A stretch of 64,000 nt of DNA from Streptococcus uberis (GTDB lineage: Bacteria > Bacillota > Bacilli > Lactobacillales > Streptococcaceae), in NCBI RefSeq assembly GCF_000785785.1, contig NZ_JRQN01000001.1, forward strand, positions 124,001 through 188,000. The letters are read 5' to 3'. Of the stretch, positions 47,891 to 56,857 are shown piece by piece. Within the stretch, counting starts at the first letter, position 1. Every line of letters starts with the position of its first letter. Below the pieces are notes generated by a model. That model had not been told where the DNA came from. It did not search any database and worked only from the letters and a program-made list of their open reading frames with translations. The translations under genes were made by a program, and so were the position numbers.

Positions 47891-50185
47891 TTATTTTTTC
47901 GTGATAGGTGCAACACTTGCTAGTAATTTTTTTAAACCAACTTCTGGAAATTTGATTTTTAATTCCATGGTTGTACCACTTCCGGATACCTCTAATACCG
48001 TACCTTCACCCCACTTTTTATGTTGAGCAATATCACCAATTTGCCATTCAGTTGCTTCAGGTTGAGCTTGAGAGGTTCCAAATGGTAAGTGACCACCACT
48101 TAGTGAAGTGACTCTTGTTTGGATTTGCGCTTTGCTTTTACGTGCCTGTATTGCCTGAGATAAACTCATTCCCTGTCCGAACTCACTCTTACTTTCTTTA
48201 CTAAATCGAACACCAAAAGAGGAGTTTGCTGGCCGTGCCAAACCTTGGTATGCTATTAACTGATCAGAAATTTCTCGTAAAAACCTAGTCGGTCTGTTAT
48301 AGTTCGTCTTACCAAAAAGTGTTCTTGTATTAGCATTCGTTAAAAATAGGACTTGTTCCGCACGAGTAATCCCGACATATGCTAACCGTCTTTCCTCCTC
48401 TAATTCTGATGGATCTTCAGAAGCTCGTGACAAAGGAAAGACCCCTTCTTCCATCCCAATCAAGAAAACAACTGGAAATTCAAGCCCCTTAGCAGCGTGA
48501 AGGGTCATCAATGTGACCTCAGCAACATCTGTTTCACCATCGTCAGTATCTGCTATCAAAGCCAAATCATTTAAGAATCGACCAAGTCGGTCAAGACCAT
48601 TCTCATCAGGATCAACATCTTGTTTATTCTCATCAAAGTTTTTAGTGACAGATAGAAACTCTTCAATATTCTCAATTCGGGCTTGACTCTCAAGTGTATT
48701 TTGAATACGCAGAGCTTCAAGATAGCCTGTTTTATCTAACAGTTCTTCTGTTAGTTCTGTGATAGATAAGGTATCTAATTGTAATCTAAAATCTAACAAT
48801 AAATTCGCCAAGTCCATTATTGCCTGCGCAGCTTTTCCTTTAAGTGGAGACATTAGCAAGTTTGACGAAGCATCCATTAACGACATCTGATTTTCATAAG
48901 CAAATAGACGTAATTTATCCATTGTTCCTGGTCCTACACCACGTTTTGGCTCATTGACAATTCTTTCAAAAGAAATATTATCAGAAGGATTGGCAACAAT
49001 ATTGAGATAAGAAATAACATCTCGAATTTCTTTTCTACTATAGAATTTTGTCCCACCAACCATAGTATAAGGGATATTTGATTTTAGGAAAGCTTCTTCA
49101 ATTGTACGAGATTGTGCATTTGTGCGATATAAGACAGCAAAATCCTTAAAGTTTTTATCATTGCCTTGGCACATATCAGAAATTGTTGAGGCGATGAAAA
49201 CAGCTTCATCGCGTTCATCATTTGCTCGGTAATAGACAATTTGCTCACCATCATCATTTTGAGTCCATAACTTTTTATCACGTCTATTTTGATTGTTTTT
49301 GATGACATCATTAGCAGCTTGAAGAATGGTTTTGGTAGACCTATAATTCTCTTCTAATAATACGACCTTAGCTGATGGATAATCTTTTTCAAAGTCCAAA
49401 ATGTTTTGCATATCAGCACCACGCCAACCATAGATAGATTGGTCGGCATCTCCAACAACACAAATATTTTTAAAGCGTGAAGCTAATAATTTAACCAGTT
49501 GGTACTGTGCATGGTTTGTATCTTGATATTCATCAACATGAATATACTGATAACGTTGCTGATAATATGCCAAAACGTCTTTATTGGTATCAAATAATCT
49601 GAGAGTCATCATAATCAGGTCATCAAAGTCCATTGCCTCACTACGACGTAACTCTTCCTGATAAGCTTTGTAACAACGAGCTACAATCTGACTGTACATA
49701 TCAGATGCTTGCGCTTCATAACTCTTTTCATCTAACAAATCATTTTTAGCATTTGAAATCGTTCCTAGAATTGATCGCTCACTCCATTTTTTAGGATCCA
49801 AATTAAGTGACTTAAGGATACGTTTCATCAGAGTTCTCTGTTCACCAGGATCAACAATGGTAAAATTACGATTGTAACCAATATGATCCGCTTCACGACG
49901 TAAAATTCTGACACACATTGAGTGGAAGGTAGCAATTAACGTATCCGCAGTTGCTGGATTTAGCGCCAAAGCTCTCTCTCTCATTTCACGCGCAGCCTTA
50001 TTTGTAAAAGTAATAGCTAGAATATTCCAGGGATTCACACACTTTTCATCAATTAAATAAGCAATTCGATGGGTTAAAACTCTTGTTTTACCAGAACCAG
50101 CCCCTGCCATAATAAGCAAGGGTCCTTGAGTTGTTTGAACTGCTTCTGCTTGTTTATCATTCATTCCATTTAATAAAGGATTCAT
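47891..50185 (-). CDS. pcrA: ATP-dependent DNA helicase PcrA (UvrD family)
   Basis: 764 residues, 3'-5' superfamily 1A helicase for repair and clearing RecA from DNA. Motif I GAGSGKTRVLTHRIA near residue 30, Ia ITFTNKAAREM, II VDEYQDTN, III VVGDADQSIYGWRGA, IV LEENYRST, V TLMTLHAAKGLEFPVVFLIG and VI RLAYVGITRAEQ are all present. The C-terminal tail (GDIAQHKKWGEGTVLEV) is the tudor-like RNA-polymerase contact. Intact. Confidence 0.97.
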   Translation of the reverse strand: MNPLLNGMNDKQAEAVQTTQGPLLIMAGAGSGKTRVLTHRIAYLIDEKCVNPWNILAITFTNKAAREMRERALALNPATADTLIATFHSMCVRILRREADHIGYNRNFTIVDPGEQRTLMKRILKSLNLDPKKWSERSILGTISNAKNDLLDEKSYEAQASDMYSQIVARCYKAYQEELRRSEAMDFDDLIMMTLRLFDTNKDVLAYYQQRYQYIHVDEYQDTNHAQYQLVKLLASRFKNICVVGDADQSIYGWRGADMQNILDFEKDYPSAKVVLLEENYRSTKTILQAANDVIKNNQNRRDKKLWTQNDDGEQIVYYRANDERDEAVFIASTISDMCQGNDKNFKDFAVLYRTNAQSRTIEEAFLKSNIPYTMVGGTKFYSRKEIRDVISYLNIVANPSDNISFERIVNEPKRGVGPGTMDKLRLFAYENQMSLMDASSNLLMSPLKGKAAQAIMDLANLLLDFRLQLDTLSITELTEELLDKTGYLEALRIQNTLESQARIENIEEFLSVTKNFDENKQDVDPDENGLDRLGRFLNDLALIADTDDGETDVAEVTLMTLHAAKGLEFPVVFLIGMEEGVFPLSRASEDPSELEEERRLAYVGITRAEQVLFLTNANTRTLFGKTNYNRPTRFLREISDQLIAYQGLARPANSSFGVRFSKESKSEFGQGMSLSQAIQARKSKAQIQTRVTSLSGGHLPFGTSQAQPEATEWQIGDIAQHKKWGEGTVLEVSGSGTTMELKIKFPEVGLKKLLASVAPITKK

Positions 50186-50362
50186 TATTACTCCTTGTCA
50201 GTAGATACATACTTTTTATTAACTTTAAAATTATACCATGATTATATCAAAAAACAAAAAAGCAATTCTAATCACTAACGGCAATCTGTTTGAAATAAAT
50301 TCTAACTAAGACTAGATTACCTTCACTTTATTTTTAGATTACGACTGATTTTATTACCACTA

Positions 50363-50391
50363 TTGACAATAGATCTTTTTTCCTGTAAGAT
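50363..50391 (+). promoter_or_regulatory. Promoter of the glycine riboswitch-agcS unit
   Basis: TTGACA (50363-50368), 17-base spacer, TAAGAT (50386-50391); start near 50398, just before the first aptamer. The 50186-50362 part of the gap shows nothing further. Confidence 0.75.
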
Positions 50392-50420
50392 GTATTAAAA
50401 TTAAACAACCGATTGATATT

Positions 50421-50576
50421 GTGCAGGAGAAGAAATTTATTTCGCCGAAGGAGTTATACTCTCAGGTGTTCATTTTTTGAACGGGACTGTGTGATGGACG
50501 GACTTCTGGAGAGACCTAAATAGGCGCCGAAGGGGCAAGGCAATTCGCTCAATCTCTCAGGCAAAAGGACAGAAGA
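50421..50576 (+). ncRNA. Tandem glycine riboswitch
   Basis: Two consecutive glycine aptamers with the conserved blocks GCCGAAGGAG, CTCTCAGG and ACGGGACT for the first, and GGAGAGACC, GCGCCGAAGGGGCAAGG, CTCTCAGGCAAAAGGACAGAAG for the second (given in pieces). It precedes an AGCS symporter. The expression platform includes a GAGTC/GACT hairpin with a T-run near 50594-50610 and a strong terminator at 50640-50664. Likely adjusts amino-acid import to glycine supply. Confidence 0.95.
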
Positions 50577-50639
50577 TAATAATAGAGACCAAAAGAGTCG
50601 AGACTTTTTTGGCATATTTTTATCTACTTTACATTTCAG

Positions 50640-50664
50640 AAGTCATCCTTAGGATGACTTTTTT
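50640..50664 (+). terminator. Expression-platform terminator of the glycine riboswitch
   Basis: 9-bp perfect stem AAGTCATCC/GGATGACTT with loop TTA and six T, between the aptamers and agcS. Confidence 0.85.
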
Positions 50665-50695
50665 CATACATTGAATTTTTTTCATACATTGAATT
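50661..50695 (+). repeat. Tandem 18-bp repeat before agcS
   Basis: The 17 bases TTTTCATACATTGAATT occur at 50661-50677 and again at 50679-50695, a direct duplication with an 18-base period between the riboswitch terminator and the agcS ribosome site. Confidence 0.85.
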
Positions 50696-50717
50696 GATTG
50701 GTAAAAAAGGAGATAGT

Positions 50718-52130
50718 TTGTTAGCATTTGTTAAATTTATTGATGATTTGGTCTGGGGACCACCACTGCTCGTTTTACTAGTAGGAACAGGTATCTATTT
50801 AACCCTACGATTAGGGTTACTACAGATTACTAAACTACCTATGGCATTTAAATTAATTTTTTCCGAAAATAAAGGGCAAGGTGATATCTCATCTTTTGCT
50901 GCATTAGCAACTGCATTAGCAGCAACAGTTGGAACGGGAAATATTGTTGGTGTTGCCACTGCAATAAAGTCTGGAGGGCCAGGTGCTTTATTTTGGATGT
51001 GGATTGCAGCCTTTTTTGGTATGGCAACTAAATATGCCGAGGGTGTTTTGGCGATAAAATACCGGACAAAGGACTCAAATGGTGATATTTCAGGTGGACC
51101 AATGTACTATATTGTAAATGGGATGGGTAGCAATTGGAAACCCCTCGCCAGTTTATTTGCAGGTTCAGGAATTTTAGTCGCCTTATTTGGTATCGGTACA
51201 TTTACTCAAGTAAATTCTATTACATCAGCCTTAAATCATAGTTTTGGACTATCAAACAAACTTGTAAGTCTTGTGATGTCGGTTATTGTTGCTATTATTA
51301 TTTTCGGGGGTATTCAAACCATTTCTAGAGTAGCCGAAAAAGTTGTTCCTATTATGGCAAGTGTATATATCCTAGCCAGTCTAGCTGTTATTATTATGAA
51401 TTATCAGCAGATTTTCCCTGTCATCTTACTCGTTCTAAAGTCTGCACTAACACCTACAGCCGCCATCGGAGGCTTTGCAGGTAGCTTAGTCAAAGATGCT
51501 ATTCAAAAAGGGATTGCTCGAGGAGTCTTTTCAAATGAATCTGGACTAGGTTCAGCACCAATTGCAGCAGCTGCTGCCAAAACTAATGAACCTGTTGAAC
51601 AAGGTCTCATTTCTATGACAGGAACCTTTATTGATACCATCATTATTTGTTCCTTAACAGGTCTATCAATACTTGTAACTGGTCAGTGGACAAGTAACCT
51701 TGAAGGTGCGCCTTTAACCCAATCTGCCTTCTCATCTGTTTATGGTGAGGTTGGAAACATCACCTTAACACTTTCTCTTGTCTTGTTTTCTTTTACTACC
51801 ATCCTTGGTTGGAGTTATTATGGAGAACGTTGTTTTGAGTTCCTCTTTGGCGCTAGCTATTTAAGTACGTTTCGACTTTTGTTCGCCTCAATGGTTGCCT
51901 TGGGTGGATTTCTAAAAATAGAGTTAATTTGGATTATTGCTGATATTGTCAATGGCTTAATGGTACTTCCAAATTTGATTGCTTTACTAGCATTATCACC
52001 AGTCATTATTTTTGAAACAAAAGACTACTTCCGTCGTCAAAAAAATAAGTCTCATTTCCCCGACATATCCCTCAAAGCTCGAACGGCTTCTGCTCATAGA
52101 AATGAAAGGAAATATGATATAATTGGTTAA
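50718..52130 (+). CDS. AGCS family Na+/alanine-glycine symporter
   Basis: About 470 residues from TTG 50718, set by AAAGGAGAT; an in-frame TTG at 50694 sits in the 18-bp repeat without a ribosome site. Ten or more membrane helices. AGCS signature regions: ALATALAATVGTGNIVGVATAI, GGPMYYI and GIARGVFSNESGLGSAPIAAAAA. Takes up alanine, glycine or a related amino acid with sodium. The riboswitch upstream makes glycine the likely substrate. Confidence 0.92.
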   Translation: MLAFVKFIDDLVWGPPLLVLLVGTGIYLTLRLGLLQITKLPMAFKLIFSENKGQGDISSFAALATALAATVGTGNIVGVATAIKSGGPGALFWMWIAAFFGMATKYAEGVLAIKYRTKDSNGDISGGPMYYIVNGMGSNWKPLASLFAGSGILVALFGIGTFTQVNSITSALNHSFGLSNKLVSLVMSVIVAIIIFGGIQTISRVAEKVVPIMASVYILASLAVIIMNYQQIFPVILLVLKSALTPTAAIGGFAGSLVKDAIQKGIARGVFSNESGLGSAPIAAAAAKTNEPVEQGLISMTGTFIDTIIICSLTGLSILVTGQWTSNLEGAPLTQSAFSSVYGEVGNITLTLSLVLFSFTTILGWSYYGERCFEFLFGASYLSTFRLLFASMVALGGFLKIELIWIIADIVNGLMVLPNLIALLALSPVIIFETKDYFRRQKNKSHFPDISLKARTASAHRNERKYDIIG

Positions 52131-52148
52131 TTAGAAAAAGGAGCTTAA

Positions 52149-53387
52149 ATGACAAGAAATCCCATTGCAGACCTTAAACTGGCAAAAAGAGGTCCAATCT
52201 TAAGTATCATTGTTTATCTAATTCTCAGTTTAGCAAAACTCATTTTTGGATATAAAATCAACTCGAATTCCCTAATTGCTGATGGTTTTAATAACGTTTC
52301 TGACATCATTAGTAACATAGCCTTATTAATTGGCCTACATCTGGCTAGCCAACCTGCAGATTCTAACCACCGCTTCGGCCATTGGAAAATTGAAGATCTG
52401 TCAAGTCTAGTGACTTCTTTTATCATGTTCATTGTTGGTTTTCAAGTTTTAATCCAAACTGCGCAAAACATCATTAATGGCAATAGCACACCAATTGATC
52501 CTTTAGGAGCTATCGTTGGCATTGTTTCGGCAGCCTTAATGTTTTTGGTTTACATGTATAATAGACAATTATCAAAAAAAGTAAAATCTAGTGCTTTGGT
52601 AGCTGCCTCAAAAGATAATTTATCAGATGCTGTCACATCCTTTGGAACATCAATAGCCATTATCGCTGCATCACTAAATTTAACAATTATTGATAGAATC
52701 GCTGCTATCATTATTACATTTTTTATCCTAAAAACAGCCTATGATATTTTCTTACAAAGTGCATTTAGTTTATCTGATGGTTTTGATAATAAACATCTTA
52801 AACTATATAAGAATGCCATATTAACCATTCCAAAAATTAGCGATGTTAAAGCACTCAGAGGACGAACATATGGAAGTAATGTCTATTTAGATATCGTACT
52901 TGAAATGAACCCTGATTTATCCGTTTTTGAGAGCCACGCTATTACTGAGAAAGTTGAAAGACTATTAAGTGAGAAATACCATATCTATGATATTGATATT
53001 CATGTAGAACCTTCAGTAATTCCAGACGATGAAGTGTTTGAAAATATCCAAAAGAAAATCTATCGGAATGAAAAAATCATCTTATCAAAAGTACCTGATT
53101 ACCAAAACTATATTAGCGAAGATTTTACTCTCATCGATAAAGATGGTCAAACCTACAATCGACTTGAATTTTTAGAAAAAGAAGACTACCTTCCAAGTAA
53201 CTTTGACAATTTCAAAATGATGTCGATCAGTCAAAAAACAAAATTGGTTACCTATACCCTTGATGGTTGCCACCATACAAGTATCTGGCGACGACATGAA
53301 GTTTGGTTTTTGATTTTCCATCAAATATCATCAGATCACGTCAGTCCACTTCATGCCAAAAAATATCACATTAAACGTCTCTATTAA
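52149..53387 (+). CDS. mntE: Cation diffusion facilitator, MntE-like, with DUF4440-like tail
   Basis: 412 residues. The CDF core (about 1-290) has six membrane helices, with metal-site segments ADGFNNVSD in helix 2 and SKDNLSDAV in helix 5. The N-x-x-x-D pattern in helix 2 is typical of Mn-exporting streptococcal MntE. The cytoplasmic domain ends near HVEPSVIPDDE. Residues about 300-412 (FTLIDKDGQTYNRLEFLE, KTKLVTYTL, TSIWRRHEVWFLIFHQIS) resemble a DUF4440/SnoaL-like fold. Nineteen bases behind agcS with a GGAG site. Manganese specificity is inferred. Confidence 0.85.
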   Translation: MTRNPIADLKLAKRGPILSIIVYLILSLAKLIFGYKINSNSLIADGFNNVSDIISNIALLIGLHLASQPADSNHRFGHWKIEDLSSLVTSFIMFIVGFQVLIQTAQNIINGNSTPIDPLGAIVGIVSAALMFLVYMYNRQLSKKVKSSALVAASKDNLSDAVTSFGTSIAIIAASLNLTIIDRIAAIIITFFILKTAYDIFLQSAFSLSDGFDNKHLKLYKNAILTIPKISDVKALRGRTYGSNVYLDIVLEMNPDLSVFESHAITEKVERLLSEKYHIYDIDIHVEPSVIPDDEVFENIQKKIYRNEKIILSKVPDYQNYISEDFTLIDKDGQTYNRLEFLEKEDYLPSNFDNFKMMSISQKTKLVTYTLDGCHHTSIWRRHEVWFLIFHQISSDHVSPLHAKKYHIKRLY

Positions 53388-53423
53388 TAGACTAAGCTTA
53401 GTAATGTGTCAGTTCGACAATAA

Positions 53424-53474
53424 AAAAGGTTCCCTTTCAAGTGAGTCAATCACTATGTCTGAAAGGGGACCTTT
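53424..53474. terminator. Bidirectional terminator between mntE and the CAMP-factor gene
   Basis: 16-bp stem AAAAGGTTCCCTTTCA/TGAAAGGGGACCTTTT with one wobble and an inner AGTGA/TCACT pair; A and T runs on both sides. Confidence 0.88.
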
Positions 53475-53496
53475 TAGTATGTCAATTGTATGTTGC

Positions 53497-54264
53497 TTAT
53501 GATTGCAAAGCAATAGATAAAGCTAACTCTAAAGCTTTTACTTCTTGATCAACTTGTTCAACAGTTGTCGATGGATTTAATTGAACCCCAACGGCGTGTG
53601 TTATCGCTTTATTCAAGGTATTATATACTCCAAAACTTTTGACTGGTAAAACCTGCTTATCTCTTGTGAAACGTGTATTCCAAATTGCTTTATCTAATTT
53701 TGATTTTGTATAGATGGTTGCTCTATCCGTAGCTTGTAAATCAGGATAAGCTAAAACAGCTTGTTCTAACTGGGCAATAGCTTGAGTTTGAGCTTTTATT
53801 GCTTCTACTGATGCAAATGGATCAGCAATTCTAATGACAAGCTTAGTAATGGCAAATCCCATATCTACATGTGCTTTGCTAACTTTATTAGTTAATTGCG
53901 TCGTTGAAAAAACAATAGCTTGAATAACATCACTTAATCCTTCAACACGAGCACCAATACTATTTAAATCATAAATTGTTTCAGGATTTGCGCGAAGTGC
54001 AGTTTGCAACTGGTCAACTGAATTAATAGCCTTATTAACAGATGCTTCCATTTCAGTTCCAGAGACAGCTTCCTTTAATTGGTTAAGTTGATTTGCATCT
54101 TGATTCAACTGCGCATGTAATTCCGGAACACTATCACCAGTTGAAGCAACCGAACTGACAGGTGGTTGGCCGATTTCATCGGCATAAGTAACAGCTCCTT
54201 GCATTGACAATACACTAAAACCTGCAATAATTGTGGTTAGATAAAATATTTTTTTTGTAGTCAT
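53497..54264 (-). CDS. cfa: CAMP factor (secreted pore-forming co-haemolysin)
   Basis: 255 residues, the exact length class of streptococcal CAMP factors. Signal peptide of about 28 residues (IFYLTTIIAGFSVLSMQGAV, cut near TYA-DE). The mature part is helical with family blocks LRANPETIYDLNSIGARVE, LTNKVSKAHVDMGFAITKLVIRI and DRATIYTKSKLDKAIWNTRF, then KAITHAVGVQLNP. Secreted; oligomerises in sphingomyelinase-treated membranes. AAGAGGAG ribosome site. Alone in its transcript, with a strong promoter and an 11-bp tandem repeat upstream. Confidence 0.96.
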   Translation of the reverse strand: MTTKKIFYLTTIIAGFSVLSMQGAVTYADEIGQPPVSSVASTGDSVPELHAQLNQDANQLNQLKEAVSGTEMEASVNKAINSVDQLQTALRANPETIYDLNSIGARVEGLSDVIQAIVFSTTQLTNKVSKAHVDMGFAITKLVIRIADPFASVEAIKAQTQAIAQLEQAVLAYPDLQATDRATIYTKSKLDKAIWNTRFTRDKQVLPVKSFGVYNTLNKAITHAVGVQLNPSTTVEQVDQEVKALELALSIALQS

Positions 54265-54315
54265 CTATTCTCCTCTTACCAAATCTTATATTTTTTAATA
54301 TGCGCTTACAAGGTC

Positions 54316-54369
54316 ATCATACACCTTATTTTAGTCTCAGTCAACAATCATAATGTTATCATAATGTTA
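54316..54369 (-). promoter_or_regulatory. CAMP-factor promoter with tandem 11-bp repeats
   Basis: Minus-strand TTGACT (54339-54344), 17-base spacer, TATGAT (54316-54321); start near 54309. Directly upstream lie two exact adjacent copies of TCATAATGTTA (+ strand, 54348-54358 and 54359-54369; TAACATTATGA on the transcribed strand), one helical turn each. Looks like an activator or repressor site. Confidence 0.7.
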
Positions 54370-54460
54370 CAAATAGGTGTTTTACTTTTTGATTTAATTT
54401 CATTAAATTTTATTGCATTTCTATAAAAAATTGATTTTTGTTATTTTCAGAATAATTATA

Positions 54461-54480
54461 AGCCTAATCAGGCTATTTTT
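54461..54480 (+). terminator. Orphan plus-strand terminator-like hairpin
   Basis: AGCCT/AGGCT with loop AATC (54461-54474), then A and six T on the plus strand. No plus-strand gene precedes it. The rest of the 362-base gap between the CAMP-factor gene and the amino-acid transporter is very AT-rich with no ORF. Confidence 0.45.
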
Positions 54481-54573
54481 TAGTCATATTTTTTAATCAA
54501 ATGAATTTTTTTGACTTTTTTCAAAAAGTTATTTCATCTTGAGAGGACCATGGACTTGAAATATTAAATTATA

Positions 54574-54608
54574 ACAAAAAAATTCAAAGCCTATGTTAGA
54601 CTTTGAAT
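54574..54608 (-). terminator. Terminator of the amino-acid transporter operon
   Basis: 8-bp stem ATTCAAAG/CTTTGAAT (54582-54608) with seven T on the minus strand. Confidence 0.8.
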
Positions 54609-54626
54609 GATGATATGTTAATAATC

Positions 54627-55460
54627 TTATTTTATATCTTTAGTGGCGACATCTTCACCAAACCATTTATTTGAAATGTCCTGGAACTTTCCTTCTTTAT
54701 GAAGCTTTGTGAATGCTTGGTTGATTTTCTTCACTAACATTTTATCGTCTTTGCGAACACCAACGGCAAAGTTCTCGCCGCTATACTCACTTGCAACAAT
54801 ATTATAGTTTGCTAACTCATCTTCTTGTTTTAAGTAGTAATTAGCATAAACTTTATCAATTAGCAAACCATCAATGCGATCGTTTTTAAGGTCTATAAAG
54901 GCCTGTGTAAAGGTCTCATATTGAGTTGCATCTTTATCCTTAACAATGTCTTTTAGGACCTTAGGATTGGCTGTAAAGGCGTCATAACCTGAAGAACCAG
55001 ACTGAGCACCTAGAACTTTTCCTTTCATTCCTGAAAAAGAAGTGATATTAGCTGATTTTTTGGTTACTAAAATTTGTTCATTCTTCATATACGGATTCGA
55101 AAAGGCCACTTTGGCTTGACGTTCTTTTGTAATGGAATAACCATTCCAGATCATATCAATCTTACCATTTTTAAGTTCAGTTTCTTTCAAATCCCAATTG
55201 ATTGGTTGGAATTTAACTTTAATACCATATTGATCAAATACGGCTTTAGCCAATTCAATATCAAAACCAGTATTTTTACCAGATTTATCTTTATACCCCA
55301 TTGGAACAAAGGTATTATCAAAACCAACTGTAATCGTCTTATTCTTTTTATAAGCTTCCCAGGCATCACTTTTTGTCGCATTTGATTTACTTCCACAAGC
55401 AACGAGAAGAATAGCCATAAGGCTTGTCATAATAGTTAATACTACCTTTTTAATTGTCAT
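54627..55460 (-). CDS. Polar amino-acid ABC transporter binding lipoprotein
   Basis: 277 residues. Signal peptide with lipobox LLVAC (C22). SBP_bac_3 domain: TITVGFDNTFVPMGYKDKSGKNTGFDIELAKAVF in pieces around residues 43-75, IDMIWNGYSITKERQ, and YETFTQAFIDLKNDRIDGLLID. Third gene of a permease-ATPase-receptor set, resembling the S. pneumoniae AatB system. Ligand likely a polar or sulfur-containing amino acid; not provable here. Confidence 0.92.
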   Translation of the reverse strand: MTIKKVVLTIMTSLMAILLVACGSKSNATKSDAWEAYKKNKTITVGFDNTFVPMGYKDKSGKNTGFDIELAKAVFDQYGIKVKFQPINWDLKETELKNGKIDMIWNGYSITKERQAKVAFSNPYMKNEQILVTKKSANITSFSGMKGKVLGAQSGSSGYDAFTANPKVLKDIVKDKDATQYETFTQAFIDLKNDRIDGLLIDKVYANYYLKQEDELANYNIVASEYSGENFAVGVRKDDKMLVKKINQAFTKLHKEGKFQDISNKWFGEDVATKDIK

Positions 55461-55471
55461 AGGTCTACTCC

Positions 55472-56101
55472 TTATTTCGCATTAACTTTTATGATCCGAT
55501 CTGAAATGGTTTCAGCAAACTGCATGTCATGCGTCACCACAATTTGTGTAATGCCCATTTCACGATTTTGAAGAATTAATTTTTCTACTTCTTGACGCAA
55601 TTCCGGATCAAGTGCACTTGTTGGCTCATCGTAGCCAATTATTTGAGGATCAATCATCATTGCTCTGGCAAGGGCGACCCTTTGTTTCTGTCCACCAGAG
55701 AGAGAATGGGGATACACCAAAATATGGTCTTTAAGTCCCAAACGAATTAACAATTCCTCAGCTTTTTTCTTAGCATCAGCCTTCTTTAGTCCCATTGTAA
55801 TAGTCGGAGACAAAATCAAATTATCTAAGACTGTCAAATGTGGGAAGAGCTGAAAATCTTGAAAGACAAAGCCCAATAAATTACGATTTTCCAAGTGATT
55901 TATTGGAACCAATTCATTATTATAAATAATTTCACCTGAATCAATTGATTCTAGCCCTGCTAGCATTCGTAATAATGTCGTTTTACCACCACCAGAAGGA
56001 CCAACTAGGGATAATACTTCCCCATCTGATACAGTCAAGTTAAATTGGTCAAAAATCTTTTTATGACCAAATTGCTTTGAAATATTTTTTAATTCTAACA
56101 T
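55472..56101 (-). CDS. Polar amino-acid ABC transporter ATPase
   Basis: 209 residues, at the short end for a GlnQ-type ATPase (about 240). Walker A GPSGGGKTTLLRML, Q-loop GFVFQDFQLFPHLTV, signature SLSGGQKQRVALARAM, Walker [14 protein letters not shown], where the usual aliphatic residue is Y, and H-loop VTHDMQF. All catalytic residues are present. Between the permease and receptor genes with 9-11 base gaps. Confidence 0.94.
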   Translation of the reverse strand: MLELKNISKQFGHKKIFDQFNLTVSDGEVLSLVGPSGGGKTTLLRMLAGLESIDSGEIIYNNELVPINHLENRNLLGFVFQDFQLFPHLTVLDNLILSPTITMGLKKADAKKKAEELLIRLGLKDHILVYPHSLSGGQKQRVALARAMMIDPQIIGYDEPTSALDPELRQEVEKLILQNREMGITQIVVTHDMQFAETISDRIIKVNAK

Positions 56102-56110
56102 ATGGTCTCC

Positions 56111-56752
56111 TTACTTATAGTAGTTAAAACGTTTTTCAATACGACGTGAAATGACAGTGACAATTCCAATTAGAAGAAGATAAATCAAACCTGCGATAAA
56201 CATGGGAGCTAATGTGGCATCTCTATTTGCTGCCGTTTTACTAGCTAACAGCAAATCACCAACACCCAATACATAAACCAATGATGAATCTTTCACCAAA
56301 TTAATAACTTCATTAAAAACACTTGGGAGTACAATTTTAAATACCTGTGGCAAAATAATATAGCGAATCGTTTGTAATTGTGTTAACTTTAACACTTTTG
56401 CAGCTTCATATTGTCCATTAGGTATCGCTTCTATACCTCCTCTAAAGATTTCAGCGAAGTAAGCAGCATAGTTCATGGTAAAAGCCAAGATAGCTGCTGG
56501 CATTCGATCAAAAGTAATCCCAACATTTGGTAAGACATAATAAAAGAAAATCAATTGTAGAAGCAGAGGTGTTCCACGCATAACCCAAACATAAAGTGTC
56601 AAAAGCCACTGTAAAGGTTTAAAATTAACCTTCATTAAAAAAGCTAAAACAGCTCCTAAGGGTATTGAAAGGATAATGACTATAAAGAATACTTGCAGAG
56701 TAACCATTGCCCCATCTAGTAAACTGGGTAAAACTTGTAAAATATATGACAT
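56111..56752 (-). CDS. Polar amino-acid ABC transporter permease
   Basis: 213 residues from ATG 56752 (AGGAG site). His/Glu/Gln-type permease with five hydrophobic segments; VWVMRGTPLLLQLIFFYY and the EAA loop GQYEAAKVLKLTQLQTIRYIILPQVFKIVLP are diagnostic. First gene of the operon. A single permease gene implies a homodimer. Confidence 0.94.
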   Translation of the reverse strand: MSYILQVLPSLLDGAMVTLQVFFIVIILSIPLGAVLAFLMKVNFKPLQWLLTLYVWVMRGTPLLLQLIFFYYVLPNVGITFDRMPAAILAFTMNYAAYFAEIFRGGIEAIPNGQYEAAKVLKLTQLQTIRYIILPQVFKIVLPSVFNEVINLVKDSSLVYVLGVGDLLLASKTAANRDATLAPMFIAGLIYLLLIGIVTVISRRIEKRFNYYK

Positions 56753-56857
56753 AGATGCTCCTAAATGAATAGATGTTCTCATTATATCAAATTTTCAGAA
56801 TTTTAGGTTGAAATTTGAATAATAATTCATCATTGGTATGAAAATAATTATTTTTAT

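Noticed and set aside
55074..55385. Plus-strand ORF of 103 residues
   Set aside because: Antisense to the amino-acid-binding lipoprotein; hydrophobic pattern only reflects the opposite strand's codons.
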